A stretch of DNA of 27,294 nt from a virus. Positions within the stretch are counted from its first letter, which is position 1. Every line of letters starts with the position of its first letter. Under the pieces are notes generated by a model, which had not been told where the DNA came from, did not search any database, and worked only from the letters and a program-made list of their open reading frames with translations. Where the stretch lies: positions 1-27,294 of IMG/VR virus record IMGVR_UViG_3300043427_000860; one strand, given 5' to 3'. Positions 1 through 6,657 of the stretch are shown one piece after another. The translations under genes were made by a program, and so were the position numbers.

Positions 1-862
1 GAATGCTTACGCCTTTATCTGCACGAATGATAGTCTTTGCGAACTGTATTGATGTGTATGCTTCACATTCTAATTTATAATGTTCACGCTGTGCGTCACT
101 TGCGCTATCGATATCGCTAACGCCTAGATCCATTGTTCTTGGATCTCTGCGACCATATGCTATAAAGCCTGGTATTGCCATGCCTGCAGGATAAGTACCT
201 GTACCTATCTCTTCTACATCATTCTTGCTGACATTCTTACCTACACGGTAATTCTTCCAATAACTTGGATATTCGTCAGTACCAAGATGATAGCACTTCA
301 AATAATAATTGTCTTTGTCTTCGGCTTCTAATACTTTGACATGTTTGACCATTGGCTTGCCACCGAACCATTCCCATTCCCAATTCCATACGTTGAGTGG
401 ATTGACAGCGACAACATAAGGTCTGCCTAGATTGCCTTCATCTTGTTTAGGCATGTCTACAAAGACCCAGCAATATCCATATATGCTAGTGAGGTCACCT
501 ACTTGTTCCATGAAACTATCTAATGATCTGTTTTGTAGATCACTATCAAGCAACATCAACTGTGCCCACTCTGTGTTATTAGGATTGATATATGCACCTG
601 TTGGTGTGCAGAATTTTAATTCACGTTTGATGCCTGGTTCAAACAATACATCGTTGATAGTGTCAACGATATAACGGCATATAGGTTGTGCGACTGTGTT
701 GTTTACTAGATCGATATAAAGATTGCTATCTTCGCTTGGTCTTTTCTTGCGCACATATGTCTTAAAAATCTGTCCCCCCAAATATGCATACTGGTATGCT
801 AACATCTGTTCATAGACAGCATTGTATATAGGACTTTTATGAGTTAATTCATGTACATTCAT
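1..862 (-). CDS. Portal-like protein, N-terminal part (runs off left edge)
   Basis: The frame is open from ATG at 862 to the left edge, giving about 287 residues with no stop, so the 3' end is missing. The start MNVHELTHKSPIY is followed by a region typical of portal proteins: an aromatic-rich N-terminus (YQYAYLGG), a segment around residues 60-85 (ICRYIVDTINDVLFEP), then SFMEQVGDLTSIYGYCWVFV and a Trp-rich stretch (NWEWEWFGG). Portals form the dodecameric ring through which DNA enters the capsid and to which the tail attaches. The assignment rests on overall pattern and on position: downstream of TerS, TerL and HNH on the same strand, the classic packaging order. It starts 18 bases after the stop of the acidic gene, with a weak GGAAAC ribosome-binding site. 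A DUF4055-type portal is my best guess; the family is inferred. Confidence 0.7.
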   Translation of the reverse strand, partial: MNVHELTHKSPIYNAVYEQMLAYQYAYLGGQIFKTYVRKKRPSEDSNLYIDLVNNTVAQPICRYIVDTINDVLFEPGIKRELKFCTPTGAYINPNNTEWAQLMLLDSDLQNRSLDSFMEQVGDLTSIYGYCWVFVDMPKQDEGNLGRPYVVAVNPLNVWNWEWEWFGGKPMVKHVKVLEAEDKDNYYLKCYHLGTDEYPSYWKNYRVGKNVSKNDVEEIGTGTYPAGMAIPGFIAYGRRDPRTMDLGVSDIDSASDAQREHYKLECEAYTSIQFAKTIIRADKGVSI

Positions 863-880
863 ATTTGTTTCCGTTGACGA

Positions 881-1192
881 TTATTCACTATCGTCTAGAT
901 ATTCATAATAATCGCCGCCGAATCTTTCATCGAGGTATTCTTCTTGTTCCATGGCAGCGTATTCTTGTGGATCCATGTCCATGACATCTTCAGTTTCTTG
1001 ACTGTACATGTCAAACTCATCTAATGCTTTCATAACTTCTGGGAACTCACCAAAGGCTCTGTCGATCTCTTGTGTGCTATGTCCCATGTCTGTGAGATAT
1101 CTCACGACATCTTTTGCTAGATCATAATGATCGTCTTGCGGAATATAAAATTTACTGATGTTGTACATCTCGACCATCATGTCAAAGTCCAT
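881..1192 (-). CDS. Small acidic protein of unknown function
   Basis: This encodes 103 residues, strongly acidic throughout, especially the C-terminal half (DMDPQEYAAMEQEEYLDERF and an end in EYLDDSE). I recognise no domain. The N-terminal half reads like a helical bundle (MVEMYNISKFYIP, DLAKDVVRYLTDMGHSTQEID). It lies between the HNH endonuclease and the portal. The start at 1192 has a GAGG ribosome-binding site about 7 bases upstream. A CATAAATA late-promoter-like box at 1218-1225 would give a leader of about 20 nt. An acidic protein at this position could be a head-assembly factor or DNA mimic, but nothing in the sequence proves this. Confidence 0.75.
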   Translation of the reverse strand: MDFDMMVEMYNISKFYIPQDDHYDLAKDVVRYLTDMGHSTQEIDRAFGEFPEVMKALDEFDMYSQETEDVMDMDPQEYAAMEQEEYLDERFGGDYYEYLDDSE

Positions 1193-1216
1193 GGCTTTAC
1201 CTCATAATTGTATAAT

Positions 1217-1675
1217 TTATTTATGCTTTAGTACAGGTTTATATGTATAGCATTCATCATGCATACGACCAAACCATATCACATGACTTGTGCCGCCACA
1301 ATAATCGCATGTCTTATATGGCTCTTTTGGTGTTTGCCATTTGTTACCATACTTTGCTATAACTCTTTTTGATCTAGATAATGCATCACCTTCTACTAAG
1401 TGATCAGGATTCACACAATTTTTTGTGAGACATGTATGTTGTGTCTCATTATTTTCTATGTCTAGACCTTTTTCTTTACCTGCGACTCTATGAACTGTTA
1501 TCATTTTTGGTATGCCATGGTCGCCACGAATCATACCATATCCCGCGTTGTTCACTGGTCCAGTCCATAACCAGCATTTACTTTTATCTTTTGGTATATC
1601 GACACGCTTCATCATGCGCTCATATGCGCTTGTCGTTTTTGATTTCTTGCGTATTTTTCCTGTTTTCGTAAGCAT
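1217..1675 (-). CDS. HNH endonuclease (HNH_3-like) with C-terminal zinc motif
   Basis: This encodes 152 residues. A typical HNH_3 start CWLWTGPVNNAGYGMI (residues 34-49) is followed by the first catalytic His in VHRVAGKEKG (H62). Then comes H-x-C-x4-C-x-N-P-x-H, in which C82 and C87 probably bind metal and N89 and H92 complete the HNH. A second zinc-type element is at CDYCGG (C123, C126) with C142. Proteins of this family make single- or double-strand cuts and act as homing endonucleases. Some phage HNH proteins encoded next to the terminase instead assist packaging-site cleavage. It sits between terL (8 bases upstream) and the portal side of the cluster, so either role is possible. No Shine-Dalgarno precedes the ATG; an ACTAAATA box ends exactly 5 bases before it, suggesting a leaderless transcript. 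Confidence 0.88.
   Translation of the reverse strand: MLTKTGKIRKKSKTTSAYERMMKRVDIPKDKSKCWLWTGPVNNAGYGMIRGDHGIPKMITVHRVAGKEKGLDIENNETQHTCLTKNCVNPDHLVEGDALSRSKRVIAKYGNKWQTPKEPYKTCDYCGGTSHVIWFGRMHDECYTYKPVLKHK
1218..1225 (-). promoter_or_regulatory. Late-promoter-like box CATAAATA (acidic protein gene)
   Basis: The minus strand reads CATAAATA at the end of the HNH gene. The predicted start is 1212, with a 20-nt leader before the ATG at 1192. It would serve the acidic protein and portal genes. Confidence 0.45.
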
Positions 1676-1680
1676 ACTAT

Positions 1681-1688
1681 TATTTAGT
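1681..1688 (-). promoter_or_regulatory. Late-promoter-like box ACTAAATA, 5 bases before HNH start
   Basis: ACTAAATA includes the TerL stop codon. T4 spacing puts +1 at 1675, the A of the HNH ATG. No ribosome-binding site lies between, so a leaderless mRNA is predicted. Confidence 0.45.
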
Positions 1689-3123
1689 ATACTTGATAGT
1701 CTTCATTTATTTCATCACCGCTAACGATGTCTTCCCATGTTGGTCCACCAGGATACAATGGACTTTCTGGTTTATATTTGTTTGCAGGATCATTCATTCG
1801 TGCATAGCGTGGATCCATGCCTACATACTCATGTATTTTTTGATCATGTTGTATTGGGAACAGATGATGTATGCCATAACGCAAGCAATCACCTAATCCG
1901 TCTATGTGTGCATACTTCTGCTCAGTATACTTTACTAGACGCTTGCGACTACCATCTTCGAAATGATATGTGGTCAATGCTTCTATCAATAGTTTGTCAT
2001 CTTTCTTGATACGCAATCTGTCTGCGTTGATGAAACCATTCACAGTATTATCTGTATCTGAGATTAATGGATTGCTCTTGCGACTATTGACTATCTGGAA
2101 ACCATATTTCTCAAGTATGATACGATCTGTGACGCCGAATGGGCTAGTCGTGTCACGATTGACTTGAGTACCTGACATGTCAATGATACTATAAAGTCTG
2201 CGTTTTGGGAAATCTTGTCTGATCGCATCTGCTATTCCTTCTGTGCTACAATCTTTGATGGCATAACTCTTCAACACTTCTAATCGTGATGTAGGTAAAC
2301 CTTCATCGATGACTTGTGCAACGATTGCCGTCATCACCCTTTTATTGAAGTCATGAAAAGTGTATAAGTCAGTACGTCTATCTGCTATGTCATCCACTGT
2401 GTGTTTGTGTATATTAAATGAATAATAAAACTGATCAGCCACGCTCTCCCAAGAGCATAGATAATCTTGCGCGAACTTGAGGGGACTGAGTATGCGTTTT
2501 TGTTCATCGATATAATTTCGATTACCACTACGCATCTGCTCATAGTTATAGTGCCGTACGATGTACTTTTCGGGCCTTTCAAGAGCCATCTTGAATAGGT
2601 CGTACAGTGGTCCAGTGCCGCTGGGCGTGCTTATCACGATCAGTCTACCTTGACTATCGGGTTGACCCACACTAGGACGCAATCTGTTTGTGATCTCTTG
2701 TAATGTTTCACTGGTGTACAATGCCGCTTCGTCAGCGATCCATACGCCTACATTGAGACCTCGTAAGTTTTCACGCATCTCTGCGCTTTTACAGCGTATG
2801 AACACGCCATTGGGAAACTTTATCGTTAGTTCACTATTGTTGATATCGATGCCATCACGCAAACCAAAATGATTGATGCACGATTTCTTTAATGGTTCCC
2901 ATATTAGTGACTTGATCATAGCACCAGTAGGTGCGCTATAGATTATGTCTTTGTTTTTGTGATAGCGAACATCAGTGGCAAAGATAGGAAGAGCGATAGC
3001 AGCCAGAAAAGTTTTCCCGGAACCAACAGGCACAATATGGATGCAATGCTTGTCACTATCAAGCATGTCTTTGAGCAAAGTAACTTGCTCACCATATAAT
3101 GGAACATCAATCTTTCTTTGCAT
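1684..3123 (-). CDS. terL: Terminase large subunit (ATPase-nuclease)
   Basis: This encodes 479 residues, a normal length for TerL. It translocates DNA into the prohead with its N-terminal ATPase and cuts the concatemer with its C-terminal RNase H-like nuclease. The Walker A is deviant (PVGSGKTF, residues 32-39), Walker B is VGVWIADEA (125-133, with D131 and E132), and the coupling motif is STPSG (165-169). Nuclease acidic residues are visible in HDFN (D258), IIDMSG (D315) and HIDGLGD (D408 or D412). The start overlaps the 3' end of the TerS gene by 17 bases, so translation is probably coupled. An ACTAAATA box overlaps the stop codon and may start transcription of the HNH gene. All catalytic elements are intact. 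Confidence 0.95.
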   Translation of the reverse strand: MQRKIDVPLYGEQVTLLKDMLDSDKHCIHIVPVGSGKTFLAAIALPIFATDVRYHKNKDIIYSAPTGAMIKSLIWEPLKKSCINHFGLRDGIDINNSELTIKFPNGVFIRCKSAEMRENLRGLNVGVWIADEAALYTSETLQEITNRLRPSVGQPDSQGRLIVISTPSGTGPLYDLFKMALERPEKYIVRHYNYEQMRSGNRNYIDEQKRILSPLKFAQDYLCSWESVADQFYYSFNIHKHTVDDIADRRTDLYTFHDFNKRVMTAIVAQVIDEGLPTSRLEVLKSYAIKDCSTEGIADAIRQDFPKRRLYSIIDMSGTQVNRDTTSPFGVTDRIILEKYGFQIVNSRKSNPLISDTDNTVNGFINADRLRIKKDDKLLIEALTTYHFEDGSRKRLVKYTEQKYAHIDGLGDCLRYGIHHLFPIQHDQKIHEYVGMDPRYARMNDPANKYKPESPLYPGGPTWEDIVSGDEINEDYQVY

Positions 3124-3469
3124 TTTCTAATGAATAGATTGGAGTCCAATCATTCAATTCCTTTTGTGGGAAATTGAATACAGTCTTTAGACTCTCACCA
3201 TTAGTTGTATGATCGATCTGTTGCACATCTTGTATGATGTACTTTGTCAATCCTAGGATATATTTGCTGACTAATTCATCATTCTTGTCTAGTTCAGCAT
3301 CACGTATCTTTTTGTTTATGAACTGACTAAAAGTCATGCCTTGCTCACGACGGAAATCGTTCAGCAACGTTGCAGGACTGATCTTATTAGTTGATCCTTT
3401 GGGTCTGCCGCTGTTTTGTCTGCGTCCACCGCGATTACTTTTTGGTTTTTTTGATTGTTTTTCAAACAT
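3107..3469 (-). CDS. terS: Terminase small subunit-like DNA-binding protein
   Basis: This encodes 120 residues. The basic N-terminus carries GGRRQNSGRPKGSTNK (about residues 14-29), an AT-hook/GRPKG-type segment common at the start of phage small terminases. A helical region follows (TFSQFINKKIRDAELDKNDE and KYILGLTKYIIQDVQQ), then an acidic-hydrophobic tail. Small terminases recognise the packaging site and hand DNA to TerL. Immediate position upstream of terL with a 17-base overlap supports the call. It has a strong ribosome-binding site (AAGGAGAT) 6-8 bases before the ATG. Sequence similarity of TerS proteins is poor in general, so the call rests on context plus the GRPKG motif. Confidence 0.75.
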   Translation of the reverse strand: MFEKQSKKPKSNRGGRRQNSGRPKGSTNKISPATLLNDFRREQGMTFSQFINKKIRDAELDKNDELVSKYILGLTKYIIQDVQQIDHTTNGESLKTVFNFPQKELNDWTPIYSLENAKKD

Positions 3470-3505
3470 TGGCTATCTCCTTTGACTATCTTGACGATAG
3501 TACCA

Positions 3506-3721
3506 TCACTCTTTATTAATTTTGGCAACACTAAATCTTCCACAGCAAGCACTCACTAGTTCATATCCATGCGTTTGTAATCTGTCACTTATCGCTTGTT
3601 TAAGTTCATGGAATTGTTGACTTGTCATGAATCCAAATTTCTTAAAATTTCTGACCTTCAATACGATCTGTTTTTCATCCATAATATTGACACGCTGTAG
3701 TTCTTCAACATGATCATACAT
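3506..3721 (-). CDS. Unknown 71-aa protein
   Basis: I recognise no domain in this 71-residue protein. The middle is basic and helical (KVRNFKKFGFMTSQQFHELKQ), and the end has a CC pair (YELVSACCGRFSVAKINKE). Its start codon at 3721 shares bases with the stop of the 100-aa gene upstream, so the two are probably translated together. It is followed by 36 bases that carry the terS ribosome-binding site. Position suggests a head or packaging accessory protein, which is inference only. Confidence 0.65.
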   Translation of the reverse strand: MYDHVEELQRVNIMDEKQIVLKVRNFKKFGFMTSQQFHELKQAISDRLQTHGYELVSACCGRFSVAKINKE

Positions 3722-4023
3722 CAGATGACTCCTTCATCACGCAATATCTTACTTGCCCATGTCAAGCCAGCAGGTCCGCCCCACAATAGATATGCTTGTG
3801 TACCTTTGGTATTTTCGCCTGGCTTATAATAGACTCTTGCTCTGCTCAAGAATTGATATGTGCGCATGACAGTTTCTAAACTAACACTCTCACGCTTTGC
3901 AAACTGATTTGCTCTAGCAAGACCCACAGCCGTGCCACCTCTGTTGCTAGGTGTGCTTTCATCACGCATTTTTAATCCGCGTTTGGCATTGTTTGCCATT
4001 TGTTCTGTGGGACGGTAACTCAT
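3721..4023 (-). CDS. Small phage protein of the 'NRGGTAVGLARA / YLLWGGPAGLTWA' type
   Basis: This encodes 100 residues. It contains NAKRGLKMRDE, then SNRGGTAVGLARANQ, SLETVMRTYQFLSRARVYY and AYLLWGGPAGLTWASKIL. I recall this arrangement (KRGL, RGGT-VG-ARA, ET--R---F--R, LWGG-AG--WA) from a widespread small module in tailed phages, found alone or inside larger structural proteins, whose function is not established to my knowledge. The start is coupled to the stop of the 49-aa gene upstream (ATGA overlap at 4020-4023). Its own stop overlaps the start of the 71-aa gene. The tight coupling suggests the small proteins here are made in fixed ratios. Confidence 0.75.
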   Translation of the reverse strand: MSYRPTEQMANNAKRGLKMRDESTPSNRGGTAVGLARANQFAKRESVSLETVMRTYQFLSRARVYYKPGENTKGTQAYLLWGGPAGLTWASKILRDEGVI

Positions 4024-4169
4024 TTTTTCTTTACAGGCGTACAGACATCACGACCATTGACTGTGCCACTATATCTGTAACCACTCCAACATGCTTTAGC
4101 GTCTGCGCCAACCTTCTTGCCTTGTTGATTTGTCTGTGGTAATTTCACAGGTTTAGTTGTGTTTTTCAT
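4020..4169 (-). CDS. Very small Cys-containing protein with ACWSGYRYSG motif (49 aa)
   Basis: This encodes 49 residues, starting MKNTTKPVKLPQ. The distinctive part is KACWSGYRYSGTVNGRDVC (residues 25-43), followed by TPVKKK. I remember similar ACW-GY---G---NG---C sequences as tiny proteins or termini in marine phage genomes, with unknown function. The ATG at 4169 has a clear ribosome-binding site (AGAGGTAATC) that lies inside the end of the preceding 18-codon ORF. The stop TGA overlaps the ATG of the 100-aa gene as ATGA. Two cysteines 16 residues apart could form a disulfide or bind metal. Confidence 0.75.
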   Translation of the reverse strand: MKNTTKPVKLPQTNQQGKKVGADAKACWSGYRYSGTVNGRDVCTPVKKK

Positions 4170-4174
4170 ATAGA

Positions 4175-4231
4175 TTACCTCTTTGGTCTTGGGCCTGGCT
4201 TTGGTCTAGGCTTAGGTTTCTTATCATACAT
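4175..4231 (-). CDS. Possible 18-aa Pro/Lys/Arg-rich micropeptide
   Basis: The ORF reads MYDKKPKPRPKPGPRPKR. Its ATG at 4231 overlaps the end of the 124-aa gene (stop at 4224-4226). Its stop lies 5 bases before the ATG of the 49-aa gene. It fills a gap that would otherwise be empty in a very tightly packed cluster, and the alternating Pro-basic pattern is not what random A+T-rich DNA gives. It may be a basic DNA- or RNA-binding peptide, or just a coupling ORF that carries ribosomes to the next ribosome-binding site. No independent ribosome-binding site is obvious. Confidence 0.4.
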   Translation of the reverse strand: MYDKKPKPRPKPGPRPKR

Positions 4232-4598
4232 AAATTTTCTCCCAATCTTCTGGATTATCTGTTGGATCAAGACCATCATACAATGTCTTGTCAGTAGTAT
4301 CTAGTTTGTTTTTAAACTTCAATGTACCAAACACGCTCAATATCTTTTGATTGTTTTGTTTCCATTGTTCAACGATCTCATCATAACGATCACTACCAAG
4401 TATAAGTTTCAATTGTGTCTTGCAATCTGTGACAGTTGGATTGACATCGAATTTGCTATCCTCGATAGTAAACATGAAGTCTAAGCAACGATCTGTTTCT
4501 GTATCGGTCATATACAAACTAAGTTCGGTGACCATCTTGTTCATGATGTCTACTTTTTTATTGTCGAACTTACGATTCCAAATATCTGTCATGAACAT
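4224..4598 (-). CDS. Unknown 124-aa protein
   Basis: I recognise no family in this 124-residue protein. It is mixed-charge and probably helical (KKVDIMNKMVTELSLYM, CKTQLKLILGSDRYDEIV) with a C-terminus ending DNPEDWEKIYV. The start overlaps the stop of the 88-aa gene as TAATG at 4598, with GGGAG about 10 bases upstream. It lies in the small-gene cluster upstream of terS, so a head-morphogenesis or packaging role is possible but unproven. Confidence 0.7.
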   Translation of the reverse strand: MFMTDIWNRKFDNKKVDIMNKMVTELSLYMTDTETDRCLDFMFTIEDSKFDVNPTVTDCKTQLKLILGSDRYDEIVEQWKQNNQKILSVFGTLKFKNKLDTTDKTLYDGLDPTDNPEDWEKIYV

Positions 4599-4864
4599 TA
4601 GTGCAAACTCCCTGTATGTGTGATATCAGGTTTGGCATTGGCAATCATCTCATTGATGTTTTGCTCAGTCATCAAACTACCCAAGAAGTTATATACTGCT
4701 TCCATGCTCAATATAGTGAAATCAACACCACGCTTGTCGTCAGTACTCATCTCACTTGTGTCTATGTTTTTTGCATTGTCTAATGCTTGTTTGACATTAT
4801 TCATCAATGGTTGCACAGTCACCCATACGATACTGTCTTCTGCTCTTACCATCTTGTAATTCAT
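4598..4864 (-). CDS. Unknown 88-aa protein
   Basis: I chose the ATG at 4864 (MNYKMVRAEDSIVWVTVQPL) because AAAGGTGAAC lies just upstream. The longer frame from 4942 would overlap the better-supported 48-aa gene. The protein is 88 residues with an N-terminal beta-like stretch and helical remainder (MEAVYNFLGSLMTEQNINEM). I recognise no domain. The stop overlaps the start of the 124-aa gene (TAATG), indicating coupled translation. Confidence 0.7.
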   Translation of the reverse strand: MNYKMVRAEDSIVWVTVQPLMNNVKQALDNAKNIDTSEMSTDDKRGVDFTILSMEAVYNFLGSLMTEQNINEMIANAKPDITHTGSLH

Positions 4865-4877
4865 TTGTTCACCTTTA

Positions 4878-5024
4878 TTATTTCTTTTTCTCTTTGTAAC
4901 CACTCGCATAAATGGCTCTTGCTTGTTTCTCGGCATCTTCACGTTTGCGATAGACTTTACCTGTAGTACCCCAACGATAGCCCATGATCTTACCTGAACT
5001 GTTTCTGACTTCTTTTACTGGCAT
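4878..5024 (-). CDS. Small phage protein, 'YRKREDAEKQARAIYASGY' type (48 aa)
   Basis: This encodes 48 residues, starting MPVKEVRNSSGKIMGYRWG. The C-terminal half (VYRKREDAEKQARAIYASGY, residues 24-43) is a short sequence I recognise from many phage genomes, either as a free small protein or at the end of structural or protease proteins; no function is established that I know of. The ATG at 5024 has an AAGGAAT ribosome-binding site. It lies 13 bases downstream of the start site predicted from the AATAAATA box at 5043-5050, so it may head its own late transcript. The stop is 13 bases before the next start. Confidence 0.8.
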   Translation of the reverse strand: MPVKEVRNSSGKIMGYRWGTTGKVYRKREDAEKQARAIYASGYKEKKK

Positions 5025-5042
5025 AGATGTATTCCTTTATAT

Positions 5043-5050
5043 TATTTATT
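5043..5050 (-). promoter_or_regulatory. Late-promoter-like box AATAAATA (48-aa gene)
   Basis: It overlaps the methyltransferase stop codon. The predicted start is 5037 with a 13-nt leader holding AAGGAAT at its 5' end. It may head transcription of the small-gene and packaging cluster. Confidence 0.45.
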
Positions 5051-5744
5051 TCACATCTAATGGTCTTATCTTCGTGGCTAATATGCAGAAAAATCGTTCT
5101 TTGACATCTTTGACTGTGTTGTTGACGCCTGGCATCTTTAATGTGAACTCTAATGTCTCAAATCTAGCGATATCGAATCCTGTGCGTAATAATAACGCCG
5201 CAAGCATCTTTTGTGTCAATATGCTATAGTGATTCAAGTTATATTCATGATGACGCTCACAGTCTGGAGCAGGTACTTCTATGTAAATGCTTCTTCCTTG
5301 CTTGAGTATGCGATTATACTCCATGAGGCTAAAGATTGGATATGGGCTATGTTCTAGTGCATGGCGCAAGAATATGAAGTCTACGCTCTCGTCATGATAG
5401 CCATCATTTTGTGGCAAGAAACTTAGATCATATTGCTTGACAGTATGACCTTTATTTTGGCATAACTGTATGTCACCTGGACTTAGTGTGACTCCTGTGA
5501 CATCTGTGTATCCTCGAGTTTTCATCTCGTCTAGGAAATACCCTGGACCACAACCTAAGTCTAGTATCTTGCTTGACAATGGTAACTTTAATTTGTCTAC
5601 ATAGTCACCAACTACTTTAGTAGTCAGTTCTTTGTGAAAGCCGCTATCGCCTTCGTCATATACATGATTGGCATATAACCATTCATTGTAAAATCTTAAT
5701 TTGAGTGTGTCGATTGTTTTGTTGGCATCTAATGATTGATTCAT
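5046..5744 (-). CDS. Class I SAM-dependent methyltransferase
   Basis: This encodes 232 residues. Motif I, the SAM-binding loop, is ILDLGCGPGYF (residues 60-70). An acidic residue expected to bind the SAM ribose lies after VTGVTLSPGD. The post-I region has VDFIFLRHALEHS (121-133), which matches the Methyltransf_11/23 pattern ending in HxLEH. The substrate cannot be told; this family methylates small molecules, sugars, proteins and nucleic-acid modifications. No DNA-methylase NPPY or PC motif is present, so simple DNA methylation is unlikely. It sits among packaging-side small genes, like an added cargo gene. The ATG at 5744 has no Shine-Dalgarno; an ACTAAATA box ends exactly 5 bases before it, so the mRNA may be leaderless. 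Confidence 0.88.
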   Translation of the reverse strand: MNQSLDANKTIDTLKLRFYNEWLYANHVYDEGDSGFHKELTTKVVGDYVDKLKLPLSSKILDLGCGPGYFLDEMKTRGYTDVTGVTLSPGDIQLCQNKGHTVKQYDLSFLPQNDGYHDESVDFIFLRHALEHSPYPIFSLMEYNRILKQGRSIYIEVPAPDCERHHEYNLNHYSILTQKMLAALLLRTGFDIARFETLEFTLKMPGVNNTVKDVKERFFCILATKIRPLDVK

Positions 5745-5749
5745 TAAAG

Positions 5750-5757
5750 TATTTAGT
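5750..5757 (-). promoter_or_regulatory. Late-promoter-like box ACTAAATA, 5 bases before methyltransferase start
   Basis: ACTAAATA includes the stop codon of the zinc-type gene. Predicted +1 at 5744 is the A of the methyltransferase ATG. There is no ribosome-binding site, the same geometry as at the HNH gene. Confidence 0.45.
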
Positions 5758-6046
5758 CAAAGCCATTTGTTTTCATTTTTTGCTTGTTGACAGTACAGAT
5801 ATAACGATGCTTGTCTATGACCCTAGTATCGGTCAATAATGTATTACATAATCTGCAATTCATGCCCTTGAATTGCCATTCTTTGTTCATATAGACATAT
5901 ATCTCGCTCAATGGAACTTGTTCTAGTTCTTCTGTGATCACTAGTTTTTCTATCCTCTTGAGTTGTGCTTTGTTAGTGCTATTAGCGCCTGCCATATGGC
6001 TTTTTATTTTCTGTTCTAATGTATAGGGTTTTCTTTGTCTTGGCAT
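5753..6046 (-). CDS. Small basic protein with a Cys/His zinc-type motif
   Basis: This encodes 97 residues. The N-terminus is basic (MPRQRKPYTLEQKIKSHM), followed by a helical part. The end carries C-x2-C, then 12 residues further H-x3-C (CRLCNTLL...DKHRYIC), which looks like a single C2HC zinc site. Such small zinc proteins in phages are often DNA binding, but no specific family is recognised. The start at 6046 lacks a convincing ribosome-binding site. The stop TAA is part of an ACTAAATA box that may promote the methyltransferase gene. Confidence 0.7.
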   Translation of the reverse strand: MPRQRKPYTLEQKIKSHMAGANSTNKAQLKRIEKLVITEELEQVPLSEIYVYMNKEWQFKGMNCRLCNTLLTDTRVIDKHRYICTVNKQKMKTNGFD

Positions 6047-6056
6047 CTAGTACTTA

Positions 6057-6485
6057 TCAAAAACCCAATCCAAACGCTATCTGAGTGAGTTTATGATTTG
6101 GTTGTAGATCGTACTTTTTGACACTATTGAGTTCTTCAATGACTTCTACCGCGATATTAGTGATTTCTTCATAGAATGGTAATTGCTCTAATGACAGATC
6201 ACGCTGATTGCCGTACATGATATTATTGACTAGTCCTGCCATCATGCTTTCTGGGCTATTATGTCTACCTAACTTCTTGCTGTATGGGTATTTCTTGTCT
6301 ATACCACGCCACCATTTCATGAATGCTTGCACATCAGGATCATTAGTCAAACTAAGTTCCTGCATATAACTATTGATGGCTAACACATTCTTCATGAACA
6401 CATCATGATCGTGATTGTTTACATTGACATATGTGTTATTACTCCTAGTGTTTTTATGGTTGTAAGTTATCTTATACTTGTTCAT
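6057..6485 (-). CDS. Unknown 142-aa protein
   Basis: This encodes 142 residues with an Asn/His-rich N-terminus (YNHKNTRSNNTYVNVNNHDH), then helical segments (VFMKNVLAINSYMQEL, VQAFMKWWRGIDKKYP). I recognise no family. The ATG at 6485 has a strong ribosome-binding site (AGGAGATAAC) inside the end of the upstream 61-aa gene, which it overlaps by 14 bases. The pair is therefore probably translated together. Confidence 0.75.
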   Translation of the reverse strand: MNKYKITYNHKNTRSNNTYVNVNNHDHDVFMKNVLAINSYMQELSLTNDPDVQAFMKWWRGIDKKYPYSKKLGRHNSPESMMAGLVNNIMYGNQRDLSLEQLPFYEEITNIAVEVIEELNSVKKYDLQPNHKLTQIAFGLGF

Positions 6486-6657
6486 TTGTTATCTCCTCAT
6501 AGGCTATCACTTCTTTATCGGTAGCCCATTTTATGAATTTATTACATGATTTGCATGTCATCTTATATAGATGTGGGCCATAGGGCCCTCTTGTTATCTT
6601 CATGTCATGATATAGATGTTTAGTCATTGGTTCGTGCTTATTCGAATTCTTCTTCAT
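6472..6657 (-). CDS. Small protein with YGPHLYKMTCKSC motif (61 aa)
   Basis: This encodes 61 residues. The core KITRGPYGPHLYKMTCKSC (about residues 20-38) with FIKWATDKE resembles small phage proteins of the 'GPYGPHL--L-C--CGK-IKWL' type seen next to recombination or structural genes. Only one CxxC is present, so a full zinc ribbon would need His or a second subunit. The ATG at 6657 overlaps the 3' end of the 276-aa gene by 20 bases and has AGGAG nine bases upstream within that gene. Function is unknown. Confidence 0.7.
   Translation of the reverse strand: MKKNSNKHEPMTKHLYHDMKITRGPYGPHLYKMTCKSCNKFIKWATDKEVIAYEEITNEQV

Noticed and set aside
3361-3552. 63-aa ORF overlapping terS and the 71-aa gene in a third frame
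   Set aside because: Both flanking frames have better ribosome-binding sites and coupling; this frame has no recognisable content.
4865-4942. Longer start at 4942 for the 88-aa gene
   Set aside because: It would overlap the 48-aa gene, which has its own ribosome-binding site and a recognisable sequence; AAAGGTGAAC precedes the ATG at 4864.
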